In this document: in pieces, positions 1-8,011 of the stretch
Layout of the letters: every line of letters starts with the position of its first letter
How positions within the stretch are numbered: position 1 is the first letter of the stretch
Source: Nitrospirota bacterium
Lineage (GTDB): Bacteria; Nitrospirota; Thermodesulfovibrionia; Thermodesulfovibrionales; Magnetobacteriaceae
Direction of reading: 5' to 3'
NCBI GenBank assembly: GCA_015233485.1
Contig: JADFXO010000015.1
Span: 1 to 24,653 of the forward strand
Length of the DNA stretch: 24,653 bases
Notes under the pieces: model-generated
The model's input: the letters and a program-made list of their open reading frames with translations, nothing else
Told to the model about the DNA's origin: nothing
Databases searched by the model: none
Program-made: the position numbers and the translations under genes

Positions 1-1451
1 CGTCAATACACATAGAGGAATTTGATGTAGAGGCAAGAGAGACAAAACTCGGGCCGGAAGAGATAACGCGCGATATACCTAACGTTGGCGAGGATGCCCT
101 GGCAAGCCTTGACGAAAGCGGGATTATCTATATAGGTTCGGAGGTAAAGCCAGGTGACATACTCGTGGGTAAGATAACCCCTAAGGGCGAGACGCAGTTG
201 ACGCCGGAGGAGAAACTCCTGCGCGCGATATTCGGCGAAAAGGCGGAAGAGGTAAAAGAGAGCTGTCTCTATGTCCCGCCGGGCGTCAAGGGTATTGTTG
301 TGGATGTAAAGGTATTCACCCGCAGAGGAATTAAAAAGGATTCGCGCGCTAAAGCACTTGAGGACGACGAGATAAAAGGCCTCCAGCGAGACGTGGAAGA
401 AGAGATCAGAATCATGTCGGATGACATGTACAACCGCATAAGGAAGCTCTTAACCGGCAAGACGGCCACCGAGGACGTAAGAAGGGACTCCGGCGCTAAA
501 GAGCTGATTTGTAAGGCCGGCGACGTGCTGACCCAGCAGATATTGGAGGCGGCAGGCGATAGAAAAATCGGCAGGCTGAAAATCAGCGACCCCGATACAC
601 AGCAGCAAATCGAAGAGTTCTCAAAGACGACAAGGGAATACTTAAAACAGCTTCAAAACAAGTATGACGAAAGAATAGAGAGGCTGAAAAAAGGAGATGA
701 GCTGCCCCCCGGTGTCAATAAACTCGTAAAGGTCTATATTGCAATGAAGAGGAAGATACAGGTGGGAGACAAAATGGCCGGACGCCACGGGAATAAGGGC
801 GTAGTTGCAATGGTGCTGCCCGAGGACGACATGCCCTATCTGCCAGATGGCACACCGGTTGAAATAGTGCTGAATCCCCTCGGCGTGCCTTCAAGAATGA
901 ATGTAGGGCAGATACTTGAGACCCACCTCGGATACGCGGCAAAGGCCCTCGGTGTTTACGTGGCAACTCCGGTATTTGAAGGGGCAAAGGAAAATGACAT
1001 AAAAGAACTCCTGAAAAAGGCCGGCCTTGCCGAAAACGGGCAGTCAATACTTCTCGACGGCAAGACAGGGGAACCATTTGAGAGGCCTGTAACAGTGGGC
1101 TATATGTATATGCTCAAGCTCCATCACCTCGTCGAGGATAAGATACACGCGCGCTCCATAGGGCCGTATTCGCTGGTAACGCAGCAGCCCCTTGGCGGCA
1201 AGGCGCAGTTTGGCGGGCAGAGGCTCGGTGAGATGGAAGTCTGGGCGCTTGAGGCCTATGGGGCATCGTACACGCTGCAAGAGTATTTGACGGTAAAGAG
1301 CGACGACGTTACCGGCCGTGCCAAGATGTACGAGGCGATAGTCAAGGGCGACGCAACACTTGACCCGGGTGTGCCGGAGTCGTTTCATGTCCTGATAAAA
1401 GAACTCCAAAGTCTCTGTCTGGACGTAGAGCTTTTGGAGAAAAAAAGATAG
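1..1451 (+). CDS. rpoB: RNA polymerase beta subunit, C-terminal part (5' end outside window)
   Basis: This is the C-terminal part of the DNA-directed RNA polymerase beta subunit. The reading frame is already open at base 3 and runs to a TAG at 1449-1451, so the gene begins upstream of the window; an apparent ATG at 165 is internal. The family signatures are visible: the active-site segment KIQVGDKMAGRHGNKGVV, whose two lysines (in KIQ and NKG) correspond to E. coli K1065 and K1073, and the C-terminal block with GGKAQFGGQRLGEMEVWALE, followed by the conserved YTLQEYLTVKSDD segment that interlocks with beta-prime. The protein is intact to its natural end. It is followed after 15 nt by rpoC, the usual bacterial rpoBC arrangement, and must be co-transcribed with it. 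The rifampicin-binding region lies upstream and cannot be assessed. Identification is secure. Confidence 0.98.
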   Translation, partial: SIHIEEFDVEARETKLGPEEITRDIPNVGEDALASLDESGIIYIGSEVKPGDILVGKITPKGETQLTPEEKLLRAIFGEKAEEVKESCLYVPPGVKGIVVDVKVFTRRGIKKDSRAKALEDDEIKGLQRDVEEEIRIMSDDMYNRIRKLLTGKTATEDVRRDSGAKELICKAGDVLTQQILEAAGDRKIGRLKISDPDTQQQIEEFSKTTREYLKQLQNKYDERIERLKKGDELPPGVNKLVKVYIAMKRKIQVGDKMAGRHGNKGVVAMVLPEDDMPYLPDGTPVEIVLNPLGVPSRMNVGQILETHLGYAAKALGVYVATPVFEGAKENDIKELLKKAGLAENGQSILLDGKTGEPFERPVTVGYMYMLKLHHLVEDKIHARSIGPYSLVTQQPLGGKAQFGGQRLGEMEVWALEAYGASYTLQEYLTVKSDDVTGRAKMYEAIVKGDATLDPGVPESFHVLIKELQSLCLDVELLEKKR

Positions 1452-1466
1452 AGGGGGATAACACTC

Positions 1467-4400
1467 TTGAGTGAAATCGTATACAGCATGTATCAGATTC
1501 CAAAGACTCAAAAGGACTTCGACGCCATAAGGATAAAACTTGCCTCTGCCGAGCGTATCAGGGAATGGTCGTTCGGTGAGGTAAAAAAGCCTGAGACGAT
1601 AAACTACAGGACATTTAAGCCTGAGAAAGACGGCCTGTTTTGCGCTAAGATATTCGGTCCGGTAAAGGACTGGGAGTGCATTTGCGGCAAATACAAGAGG
1701 ATGAAACACAGGGGTGTTGTGTGCGATAAGTGCGGCGTGGAGGTAATTCACGCCAAGGTAAGAAGGGAACGCCTGGCACATATAGAGCTTTGTACGCCGG
1801 TGGCGCATATATGGTTTCTCAAGGGCGTGCCAAGCAGGATTGGAATGCTGCTTGATATGACGATGAAAAACCTTGAGAAAGTCCTCTATTTTGAAAGTTA
1901 TGTAGTTGTTGACCCTGGCGACACACCCCTGAAGGAAAAACAGATACTCAGCGAAGAGGAGTACAAGAAACATACGCTGGAGCTGGGTTCGAGGTTTAAG
2001 GGCGGCATGGGGGCCGAGGCAATAAGAGAGCTGCTTCGAAAGGTTGACCTTGACTGGCTGTCCGTTGACTTAAAGACGAGGATTGAGGAGACCGGCGCAA
2101 TAGGAGTAAAGAAACGCCTTACTAAGAGGCTCAAGATAGTCGAGGCATTCAGGATATCTAAAAACAAGCCCGAGTGGATGATTCTTGATGTAATCCCTGT
2201 ACTTCCGCCGGACTTGAGGCCGCTGGTGCCTCTTCAGGGCGGACGGTTCGCGACCTCTGATTTAAATGACCTCTACCGGCGCGTCATCAACCGCAACAAC
2301 AGATTAAAGCGGCTTATTGAGCTGAAGGCCCCAAGCGTTATCGTGAAAAACGAAAAGCGAATGCTGCAGGAGTCCGTCGACTCACTCTTTGATAACACAA
2401 AGGGGGCAAAGCTGCCTAAGAGTTCAACAAAAAGGACATTGAAATCCCTCAGCGATATGATAAAGGGCAAGCAGGGGCGTTTCAGGCAAAACCTGCTTGG
2501 CAAGCGCGTGGATTACTCAGGACGTTCGGTTATAGTGGTAGGCCCGGAGTTAAAGCTCCACCAGTGTGGGCTGCCAAAACTGATGGCCCTTGAGCTATTT
2601 AAACCCTTTATATTCAATAAGTTAGAGGAAAAGGGCTATGTGACGACGATAAAGCAGGCGAAGAAATTCGTCGAAATGGAGCGGGACGAGGTATGGGATG
2701 CCCTTGAGGAGGTAATTCAGGAACATCCGGTGCTTCTGAACAGGGCGCCTACGCTGCACAGGCTTGGCATTCAGGCCTTTGACCCAATCCTTATAGAGGG
2801 TAAGGCGATAAAACTCCACCCTCTGGTGTGTACGGCCTATAATGCCGACTTCGACGGCGACCAAATGGCAGTCCATGTCCCGTTGTCCGTAGAGGCGCAG
2901 GTCGAGGCGCGCGTGTTGATGATGTCGATAAACAATCTCCTCTCACCGGCAAGCGGAAAGCCTATTGTGCTTCCAACGCAGGACATGGTACTGGGGATTT
3001 ACTATCTGACAAAGGAAAGGCCGGGCGCAAAGGGCGAGGGCAAGCATTTTTCGTCTGTCGAAGAGGTGCGCATAGCCTACGACAGCGGCGCTGTTGCTGA
3101 GCACGCGAAGATAAAGGTCGAGATAGACGGCACACACGTCAACACGACCGTCGGCAGGGTGTTGTTTTATGAAATAGTGCCTAAGGACGTGCCATTTGCT
3201 GAAATAAACAAGGTGCAGACTAAGAAAGAGGTTCAGAAAGTAATCGACTATGCCCATAAATATGCCGGAAGGCGTAAGACGGTTATGTTTTTAGACGAGC
3301 TGAAGAATCTTGGATTTCATTACGCAACGAAATCCGGCATATCAATATGTATAACCGACATGCACATACCGTCGAATAAGGCGGAAATCCTGAAAGAGGC
3401 TGAACGTGAAGTCATGGAGGTGTATAAGCAGTACTCCGACGGCTTGATAACGCAGGGTGAGAGATACAATAAGGTCATCGACATATGGGCGACTGTGACG
3501 GAAAAGGTGGCCGAGTTTATGATGGCCGAGTTAGGCGCCGAAGACGGTAAGACGCTGACGAAAGAGGAGATAAGAGAGAGCCGGTCCTTTAACAGCATCT
3601 TTATGATGGCGGACTCGGGTGCGAGAGGCAGCGCAGCCCAGATACGGCAGCTTGCCGGCATGAGAGGTCTGATGGCGAAACCATCGGGAGAGATTATCGA
3701 GACCCCTATCACCGCCAACTTCAGAGAGGGCCTTACACCGTTGCAGTACTTTATCTCAACGCACGGCGCACGTAAGGGCCTTGCCGATACTGCGCTAAAG
3801 ACGGCGAACTCCGGTTATCTGACCAGAAGGCTTGTCGATGTTGCCCAGGACGTGATAATCACGGAGATAGACTGCGGCACTGAGGACGGCATAATCATCA
3901 CGTCCCTGATTGAAGGTGGAGAGATAATCCAGCCCATTGAAGAAAGGCTCTTGGGCAGGCTCCCTGCGGAGGATATAAAGGACCCCGTAACGCAAGAGAT
4001 AATATGGCCGAGAAACGTGGAAATAGACGAAGAGGCAGTGACGGTAATCGTGGAGGCAGGCGTTGACAGGGTGAAAATACGCTCCGTGCTGACGTGCCAG
4101 ACAAAGTTTGGCATATGCGGCAATTGCTATGGAAGAGACCTCGCGAGGAACTCGAAAATAGAAATAGGCGAGGCAGTGGGCATCATAGCCGCCCAGTCCA
4201 TAGGCGAGCCTGGCACGCAGTTGACCATGAGGACATTCCATATCGGCGGGGCGGCAACGAAGGTAATTGAGCAGGCCGTTCTGACAGCAAAACACTCCGG
4301 GCTGATTAAATTTATCGATTTGAACTATGTGACAAACCGTGAAGGGCTTCTGGTCGTTATGAATCGAAATGCCTTTGCTGCCGTAGCCGACGAGACAGGC

Positions 4401-5579
4401 AGAGAGCGGGAAAAACATAGCTTGGTCTACGGTGCGCGTCTTATGGTGAAAGAGAATGACAGGGTAACGATAGGGCAAAAGATAGCTGAATGGGACCCGT
4501 ACTCAACACCGATTCTAACGGAAGTAGGCGGGCGTGTCGCATGGGGCGATGTCGAGGAAGGCATCACCGTAAAAGAGCAGGTAGATGAGATAACGGGGCT
4601 TTCGCATAAACTGATAATAGATTACCCGACACATCTGAACCTGAGGCCGAGAATATCGATTAAGGATGAGCATGGCAAGTCAACGCTTAAACTACCCGGC
4701 ACGGCTATCCCTGCGCGTTATAATCTCCCTGCGGGCGCTAATATCCTCGTAGAGAAAAATGACCTCGTAGCCCCCGGCGATATATTGGCAAAGATACCGA
4801 GGGAAACGATAAAGACAAAGGATATAACGGGAGGCCTACCGCGTGTGGCCGAGCTGTTTGAGGCCCGTAAACCGAAAGAACCCACACTCGTGTCGGAAAT
4901 TGACGGTACGGTGGAGCTTGTCTCAACCCAAAAGGGCGTCAGAATGGTAAAGGTCCGCGGCGGGGACATCACGAAGGAATATACCATTCCCAAAGGTAAG
5001 CACGGAACAGTTCACGACGGCGACTGGGTGAAGGCCGGTGAGGCGTTGATGGACGGGGCAGTAAACCCGCACGACATACTGGACATCTTAGGGCCTACGG
5101 AGTTGCAGCGCTATCTGGTTGACGAGGTACAGAAGGTGTACAGGCTGCAGGGCGTTGCCATTAACGACAAACACATTGAGATAATAATACGCCAGATGAT
5201 GAGAAAGGTAAACATAGAAGACACGGGAAGCACTGATTTCATGATCGGCGAGCACGTTGACCGTATGCATTTTCAGGAGGTTAACGAGGCGGTTATGGCA
5301 GAAGGCGGAAGGCCGGCCACCGCGAAACCACTCTTGCTTGGCATCACAAAGGCGTCTCTGACGACATATAGCTGGGTCTCTGCGGCGTCATTTCAGGAGA
5401 CAACGAGGGTACTTACCGATGCGGCCCTAAGCGGCGCTATCGACGACTTGCATGGCCTGAAGGAAAACGTCATTATGGGTAAGATAATACCCTGCGGCAC
5501 GGGCATGGACAAGTTTATTGATACGTTTGTGAAACGAGAGGCCGAGGAGCATGTCGAAGAAGAAGAGGTTGTCGAATAA
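1467..5579 (+). CDS. rpoC: RNA polymerase beta' subunit
   Basis: This is the 1370-residue largest subunit of RNA polymerase (E. coli has 1407), forming the catalytic cleft with beta. The N-terminal zinc ribbon has Cys71, 73, 86 and 89. The catalytic Mg-binding loop NADFDGDQM places Asp at 461, 463 and 465. The second zinc site uses Cys803, 877, 884 and 887 (the C-x6-C-x2-C end is intact). The bridge-helix/trigger-loop region carries GIIAAQSIGEPGTQLTMRTF. Start is TTG at 1467, chosen because SEIVYSMYQIPK begins where beta' normally begins and a G-rich Shine-Dalgarno (1451-1457, GAGGGGG) sits 9 nt upstream, overlapping the rpoB stop region. No insertions or frameshifts are seen. The acidic tail EEHVEEEEVVE ends the protein. 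It is co-transcribed with rpoB. Confidence 0.98.
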   Translation: MSEIVYSMYQIPKTQKDFDAIRIKLASAERIREWSFGEVKKPETINYRTFKPEKDGLFCAKIFGPVKDWECICGKYKRMKHRGVVCDKCGVEVIHAKVRRERLAHIELCTPVAHIWFLKGVPSRIGMLLDMTMKNLEKVLYFESYVVVDPGDTPLKEKQILSEEEYKKHTLELGSRFKGGMGAEAIRELLRKVDLDWLSVDLKTRIEETGAIGVKKRLTKRLKIVEAFRISKNKPEWMILDVIPVLPPDLRPLVPLQGGRFATSDLNDLYRRVINRNNRLKRLIELKAPSVIVKNEKRMLQESVDSLFDNTKGAKLPKSSTKRTLKSLSDMIKGKQGRFRQNLLGKRVDYSGRSVIVVGPELKLHQCGLPKLMALELFKPFIFNKLEEKGYVTTIKQAKKFVEMERDEVWDALEEVIQEHPVLLNRAPTLHRLGIQAFDPILIEGKAIKLHPLVCTAYNADFDGDQMAVHVPLSVEAQVEARVLMMSINNLLSPASGKPIVLPTQDMVLGIYYLTKERPGAKGEGKHFSSVEEVRIAYDSGAVAEHAKIKVEIDGTHVNTTVGRVLFYEIVPKDVPFAEINKVQTKKEVQKVIDYAHKYAGRRKTVMFLDELKNLGFHYATKSGISICITDMHIPSNKAEILKEAEREVMEVYKQYSDGLITQGERYNKVIDIWATVTEKVAEFMMAELGAEDGKTLTKEEIRESRSFNSIFMMADSGARGSAAQIRQLAGMRGLMAKPSGEIIETPITANFREGLTPLQYFISTHGARKGLADTALKTANSGYLTRRLVDVAQDVIITEIDCGTEDGIIITSLIEGGEIIQPIEERLLGRLPAEDIKDPVTQEIIWPRNVEIDEEAVTVIVEAGVDRVKIRSVLTCQTKFGICGNCYGRDLARNSKIEIGEAVGIIAAQSIGEPGTQLTMRTFHIGGAATKVIEQAVLTAKHSGLIKFIDLNYVTNREGLLVVMNRNAFAAVADETGREREKHSLVYGARLMVKENDRVTIGQKIAEWDPYSTPILTEVGGRVAWGDVEEGITVKEQVDEITGLSHKLIIDYPTHLNLRPRISIKDEHGKSTLKLPGTAIPARYNLPAGANILVEKNDLVAPGDILAKIPRETIKTKDITGGLPRVAELFEARKPKEPTLVSEIDGTVELVSTQKGVRMVKVRGGDITKEYTIPKGKHGTVHDGDWVKAGEALMDGAVNPHDILDILGPTELQRYLVDEVQKVYRLQGVAINDKHIEIIIRQMMRKVNIEDTGSTDFMIGEHVDRMHFQEVNEAVMAEGGRPATAKPLLLGITKASLTTYSWVSAASFQETTRVLTDAALSGAIDDLHGLKENVIMGKIIPCGTGMDKFIDTFVKREAEEHVEEEEVVE

Positions 5580-5602
5580 TATCCATATATCTGATAAACA
5601 CG

Positions 5603-5626
5603 GCAGGGGAGCAGCCGCTCCCCTGC
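5603..5626 (+). other. 10-bp perfect hairpin between rpoC and the K+ channel gene
   Basis: The arms GCAGGGGAGC (5603-5612) and GCTCCCCTGC (5617-5626) are exactly complementary around a 4-nt AGCC loop. No T-run follows (TGATACTGCA), so this is not a typical intrinsic terminator. It ends 10 nt before the ATG of the channel gene and its 5' arm holds the only SD-like purine run (AGGGGAG) in the gap. It could shape translation of the channel gene, act as a 3' processing or stabilising element for rpoC mRNA, or both. Confidence 0.7.
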
Positions 5627-5636
5627 TGATACTGCA

Positions 5637-6647
5637 ATGAAGATCCAACCGCACAGCGGCCTGAGAAAAAAAATAATAGTATTGGCAGTCCTTCTGATAT
5701 TAATAGTATCAATGGGCACGGCCGGCTATATGGTTACCGAGGGATGGAACGCCTTCGATTCGTTTTACATGGTGGTTATTACGCTGGCCACGATAGGCTA
5801 TCAGGAGGTTCATCCGCTATCGGTTTCCGGAAGGGCCTTTACGATAGTTTTAATCATATTTGGCGTTGGATTCCTGGCATATACTGTAAACAATGCTATG
5901 AGGATAGTGCTTGAAGGGGAATTGCAGGAGGTACTTGGGAGGAGGAAGATGGAAAAAAAGATCAAAGCAATGAAAGACCATTATATAATATGCGGCTATG
6001 GAAGGATGGGGCAGATTATCTGCCGTGAGCTGCGTGCAAACAATGTCCCGTATGTAGTGGTAGAAAAAGAGCGCTCAGGGGAGGAGATGGAAAGCGAGGA
6101 AATCGTTGTCACAGGAGACGCCACAAGAGATGAGGTATTAATTGAGGCCGGCATAGAGCGCGCCAGCGGGTTGATTTCGGTGTTATCTACGGATGCTCAA
6201 AATCTGTTCGTGGTTTTAAGCGCGAGGGTGCTGAATCCGGCGCTAAAAATAGTGGCAAGGGCCGGCGAGGAAAGCAGTGAATCGAAACTCATCAGGGCCG
6301 GGGCAGACAGTGTCGTCTCCCCGTATCATATAGGCGGCTTAAAAATAGCCCAGACTATTTTAAAGCCGGCGGTTGTGGACTTTCTTGAGTTTGCCACAAA
6401 GAGCGGCAATATTGAGCTGCAAATGGAGGAGCTGATAGTAACCGAAGGGTCTGACTTTGCGAACCAGACACTGAGCGATTTGGGGATTGGCCGTAAGTTC
6501 GGGGTAATTATCGTGGCCGTTAAACGCGCCGGCGGAGAAATGCGTTTTAATCCCACGCATAAGACTATTATACGGCCCGGTGACATACTGATAGCCCTCG
6601 GTGAGGTCAGCAAACTAAAGGTACTCGAAAAGATGTTTAAGAAATAG
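5637..6647 (+). CDS. Two-TM potassium channel with RCK/TrkA-N domain, GYQE filter
   Basis: This is a 336-residue inner-membrane ion channel subunit of the MthK/Kch type, expected to work as a tetramer. TM1 is at about 11-32, the pore helix and filter at 41-57, TM2 at 67-88. A cytoplasmic RCK N-terminal (TrkA-N) Rossmann domain starts at about 115 with GYGRMG (120-125), an acidic residue E143 at the end of strand 2, and GDAT at 160-163; a TrkA-C-like domain fills about 250-336. The filter reads TIGYQE (52-57) where canonical K+ channels have TVGYGD, so a filter Gly is replaced by Gln. The ATG at 5637 is preferred because TM1 follows directly. No SD lies at normal distance, and the gene begins 57 nt after rpoC with a hairpin between. 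Family is secure; ion selectivity is not. Confidence 0.9.
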   Translation: MKIQPHSGLRKKIIVLAVLLILIVSMGTAGYMVTEGWNAFDSFYMVVITLATIGYQEVHPLSVSGRAFTIVLIIFGVGFLAYTVNNAMRIVLEGELQEVLGRRKMEKKIKAMKDHYIICGYGRMGQIICRELRANNVPYVVVEKERSGEEMESEEIVVTGDATRDEVLIEAGIERASGLISVLSTDAQNLFVVLSARVLNPALKIVARAGEESSESKLIRAGADSVVSPYHIGGLKIAQTILKPAVVDFLEFATKSGNIELQMEELIVTEGSDFANQTLSDLGIGRKFGVIIVAVKRAGGEMRFNPTHKTIIRPGDILIALGEVSKLKVLEKMFKK

Positions 6648-6707
6648 TACGGCCGGCTCTATATTCTATTAGAAATTCAAAAATTTGTCATTCCTGCCAA
6701 CGGACTG

Positions 6708-6716
6708 TGTTATAAT
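6708..6716 (+). promoter_or_regulatory. Extended -10 promoter upstream of JAMM protease gene
   Basis: TGT immediately precedes a perfect TATAAT (6711-6716), giving the TGN-TATAAT extended -10 form that can work without a good -35. A TTGTCA at 6685-6690 lies 20 bp upstream, too far for ideal spacing. Transcription would start near 6723, 12 nt before the first hairpin. Confidence 0.5.
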
Positions 6717-6734
6717 AATCTAAGGATTAAAGAC

Positions 6735-6755
6735 GAAGGGGGATAATCCCCCTTC
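6735..6755 (+). repeat. Hairpin 1: 9-bp perfect inverted repeat
   Basis: GAAGGGGGA pairs with TCCCCCTTC around the 3-nt loop TAA. ACCCC follows rather than a T-run, so it is not a standard terminator. Its 15-nt core (6738-6752, GGGGGATAATCCCCC) is the exact reverse complement of the core of the second hairpin at 6812-6826. Confidence 0.75.
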
Positions 6756-6797
6756 ACCCCGTATTCTCGCACATGTTTTGTCTGTTTAATTTGGGCT

Positions 6798-6836
6798 GCC
6801 GCCGGCAAGACGGGGGATTATCCCCCCATTGGCGGC
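6798..6836 (+). repeat. Hairpin 2: nested inverted repeats mirrored to hairpin 1
   Basis: The outer arms GCCGCC (6798-6803) and GGCGGC (6831-6836) enclose an inner GGGGGA (6812-6817) and TCCCCC (6821-6826) with loop TTA. The inner 15 nt are the reverse complement of the hairpin 1 core, so the two elements can also pair with each other over 15 bp. CTTTGG follows the outer stem, a weak T-run. Confidence 0.65.
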
Positions 6837-6887
6837 TTTGGTACTCCGGTTAAAGGCTATTACAACTTTTGTAAATATGGCAGCGCG

Positions 6888-7388
6888 ATGACAATGACAT
6901 GTGTTATTAGCAAAAATTGCCTCGACGAGATGTTCAGACATGCGCTGGAGGCGTATCCGGAGGAATGCTGCGGGATTGTCATCAACGGCAGCATCAACGG
7001 CGTCGACGGCCAGTTTGTACGGTGTTTTCAAAACATTCAAAACCGGCTTCACTTGGAAGACCCGCTGCGTTACCCATCTCCCGCCTCCATAGCCTATACC
7101 GTAGACAGGGCAGATGCCGACAGCGTCTTCTCTTCGATAAAAGAAAACGGCCAAACCCTCACCGCCTTTTACCACTCCCACCCTGACCATCCCGCGTTTT
7201 TCTCCGAAGAGGACAAGGCCGCGCAAACCGTCTTTGGAGAACCGGAATTCCCCGATACCGCACAAATAGTCATTGCCCTGTGCGGGGGAGCCATAAGCTG
7301 CATAAAGTGCTTTAAATGGGACCCCACTACGAAAGACTTCGGGCAATGCCGCCTGAAGATTGAGTTTATTGGCTATTTTGACAGTTAA
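6888..7388 (+). CDS. JAMM/MPN+ (Mov34/PAD-1, M67-type) metalloprotease
   Basis: This 166-residue single-domain protein carries the full JAMM zinc-protease signature: a glutamate in YPEECCG (E26), then HSHPDHPAFFSEED, which fits H-x-H-P-x6-S-x2-D with H96, H98, S106 and D109. Known bacterial members remove C-terminal extensions from small ubiquitin-like sulfur carriers (ThiS/MoaD type) or act in related sulfur-transfer pathways, often beside MoaD/ThiS, E1-like or cysteine synthase genes. None of those partners is within this window, so the substrate is unknown. Translation starts at ATG 6888 or ATG 6894; neither has a clear SD. The protein is Cys-rich (residues 5, 11, 27, 28, 46, 132, 138, 141). 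It is transcribed alone, probably from the promoter at 6708-6716 through a structured leader. Family assignment is strong; biological role is open. Confidence 0.85.
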   Translation: MTMTCVISKNCLDEMFRHALEAYPEECCGIVINGSINGVDGQFVRCFQNIQNRLHLEDPLRYPSPASIAYTVDRADADSVFSSIKENGQTLTAFYHSHPDHPAFFSEEDKAAQTVFGEPEFPDTAQIVIALCGGAISCIKCFKWDPTTKDFGQCRLKIEFIGYFDS

Positions 7389-7420
7389 CTAATGATTTTT
7401 ATCAGATTGAAAAAAAAGTA

Positions 7421-7450
7421 TTGAAAATAATTATACACGTGTATTATAAT
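7421..7450 (+). promoter_or_regulatory. sigma70-type promoter for the receiver protein
   Basis: TTGAAA (7421-7426) and TATAAT (7445-7450) are separated by 18 bp in an AT-rich stretch. Start of transcription would fall near 7457, giving a leader of about 50 nt. Confidence 0.7.
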
Positions 7451-7505
7451 AAGGTTGTGAGTATTGGACGGACATGTCATAAGACCGAAACGACGGAGGC
7501 CTGAG

Positions 7506-8003
7506 ATGGCAACAGTAGACAATGTGAGAGATTATGGTCAGTTGGACTTGAGGGGTTTATTTGGCGAGGAGTTAAGGAAAAACACCTCCATTCTCTGCGT
7601 CGAAGACGAGGCTATTATATTAGAGGGCATGAGGATAGTCCTCAGGCGGAGATTTAGCAAGGTATATACGGCGACTAACGGGAAAGAGGGGTTTGCGGTA
7701 TTTGAAAATAATAAAGTTGATATAGTTATAACCGACATATTAATGCCAATAATGGACGGGCTTGAGATGGCCACAAAGATAAAGAAAATAAGCCCCGACA
7801 CCCCCATATTGATATTGTCAGCTCTCAACGAAGAGCCATTTCTAAAAAAGGCGGCAGCACTCGGCCTTTACGATTACATCGCCAAGCCCTACTGTGACGA
7901 CGACTTTTTTGAGATCCTCTACAGGGCCGCCTTTGAAGTGCATAAGCGAAAGAATGAGATGTTTGCCGCAGCTGCGGAGACGGAGATTGCAGATCTGTTG
8001 TAA
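7506..8003 (+). CDS. Stand-alone response-regulator receiver (CheY-like)
   Basis: This is a 165-residue single receiver-domain protein with no output domain. From the ATG at 7506 the phosphorylation apparatus is complete: acidic pocket E33/D34/E35 (VEDEA), phospho-acceptor D77 (VITDILMPIMDG), switch Ser105 (LSA) and Lys127 (AKPY). Residues 1-25 form a short N-terminal lead and about 145-165 an Ala/Glu-rich tail. ATG 7506 is preferred over an in-frame TTG at 7464 because GGAGG (7495-7499) lies 6 nt upstream. It has its own promoter (7421-7450). It likely relays phosphate from an orphan kinase to a partner protein; the kinase transcribed from 12681 on the other strand is the nearest one. Its stop is only 8 nt from the stop of the convergent CoA-transferase gene. 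Confidence 0.9.
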   Translation: MATVDNVRDYGQLDLRGLFGEELRKNTSILCVEDEAIILEGMRIVLRRRFSKVYTATNGKEGFAVFENNKVDIVITDILMPIMDGLEMATKIKKISPDTPILILSALNEEPFLKKAAALGLYDYIAKPYCDDDFFEILYRAAFEVHKRKNEMFAAAAETEIADLL

Positions 8004-8011
8004 TCCGGGAA

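Larger units (their letters stand above)
6648..6887. other. 240-bp gene-free region with promoter and two hairpins
   Basis: No coding sequence was found between the channel gene and the JAMM protease gene. The stretch holds an extended -10 promoter (6708-6716), a 9-bp hairpin (6735-6755), and a second structure (6798-6836) whose core is the exact reverse complement of the first. If the promoter is real, most of the region is a roughly 165-nt untranslated leader of the downstream gene. Confidence 0.6.

Noticed and set aside
165..1451. ATG at 165 as a gene start
   Set aside because: The frame is open and rpoB-like upstream to the window edge, so this Met is internal.
1044..1973. Long minus-strand frame of 309 codons opposite rpoB/rpoC
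   Set aside because: It lies fully antisense to two certain genes and its product resembles no family; the openness follows from codon bias of the sense strand.
3795..4478. Minus-strand frame of 227 codons opposite rpoC
   Set aside because: It is antisense to the conserved catalytic and zinc-site part of rpoC, and there is no SD or family motif.
7464..7505. TTG at 7464 as the start of the receiver protein
   Set aside because: The extra 14 residues are basic and unlike a receiver, and GGAGG is positioned for ATG 7506.
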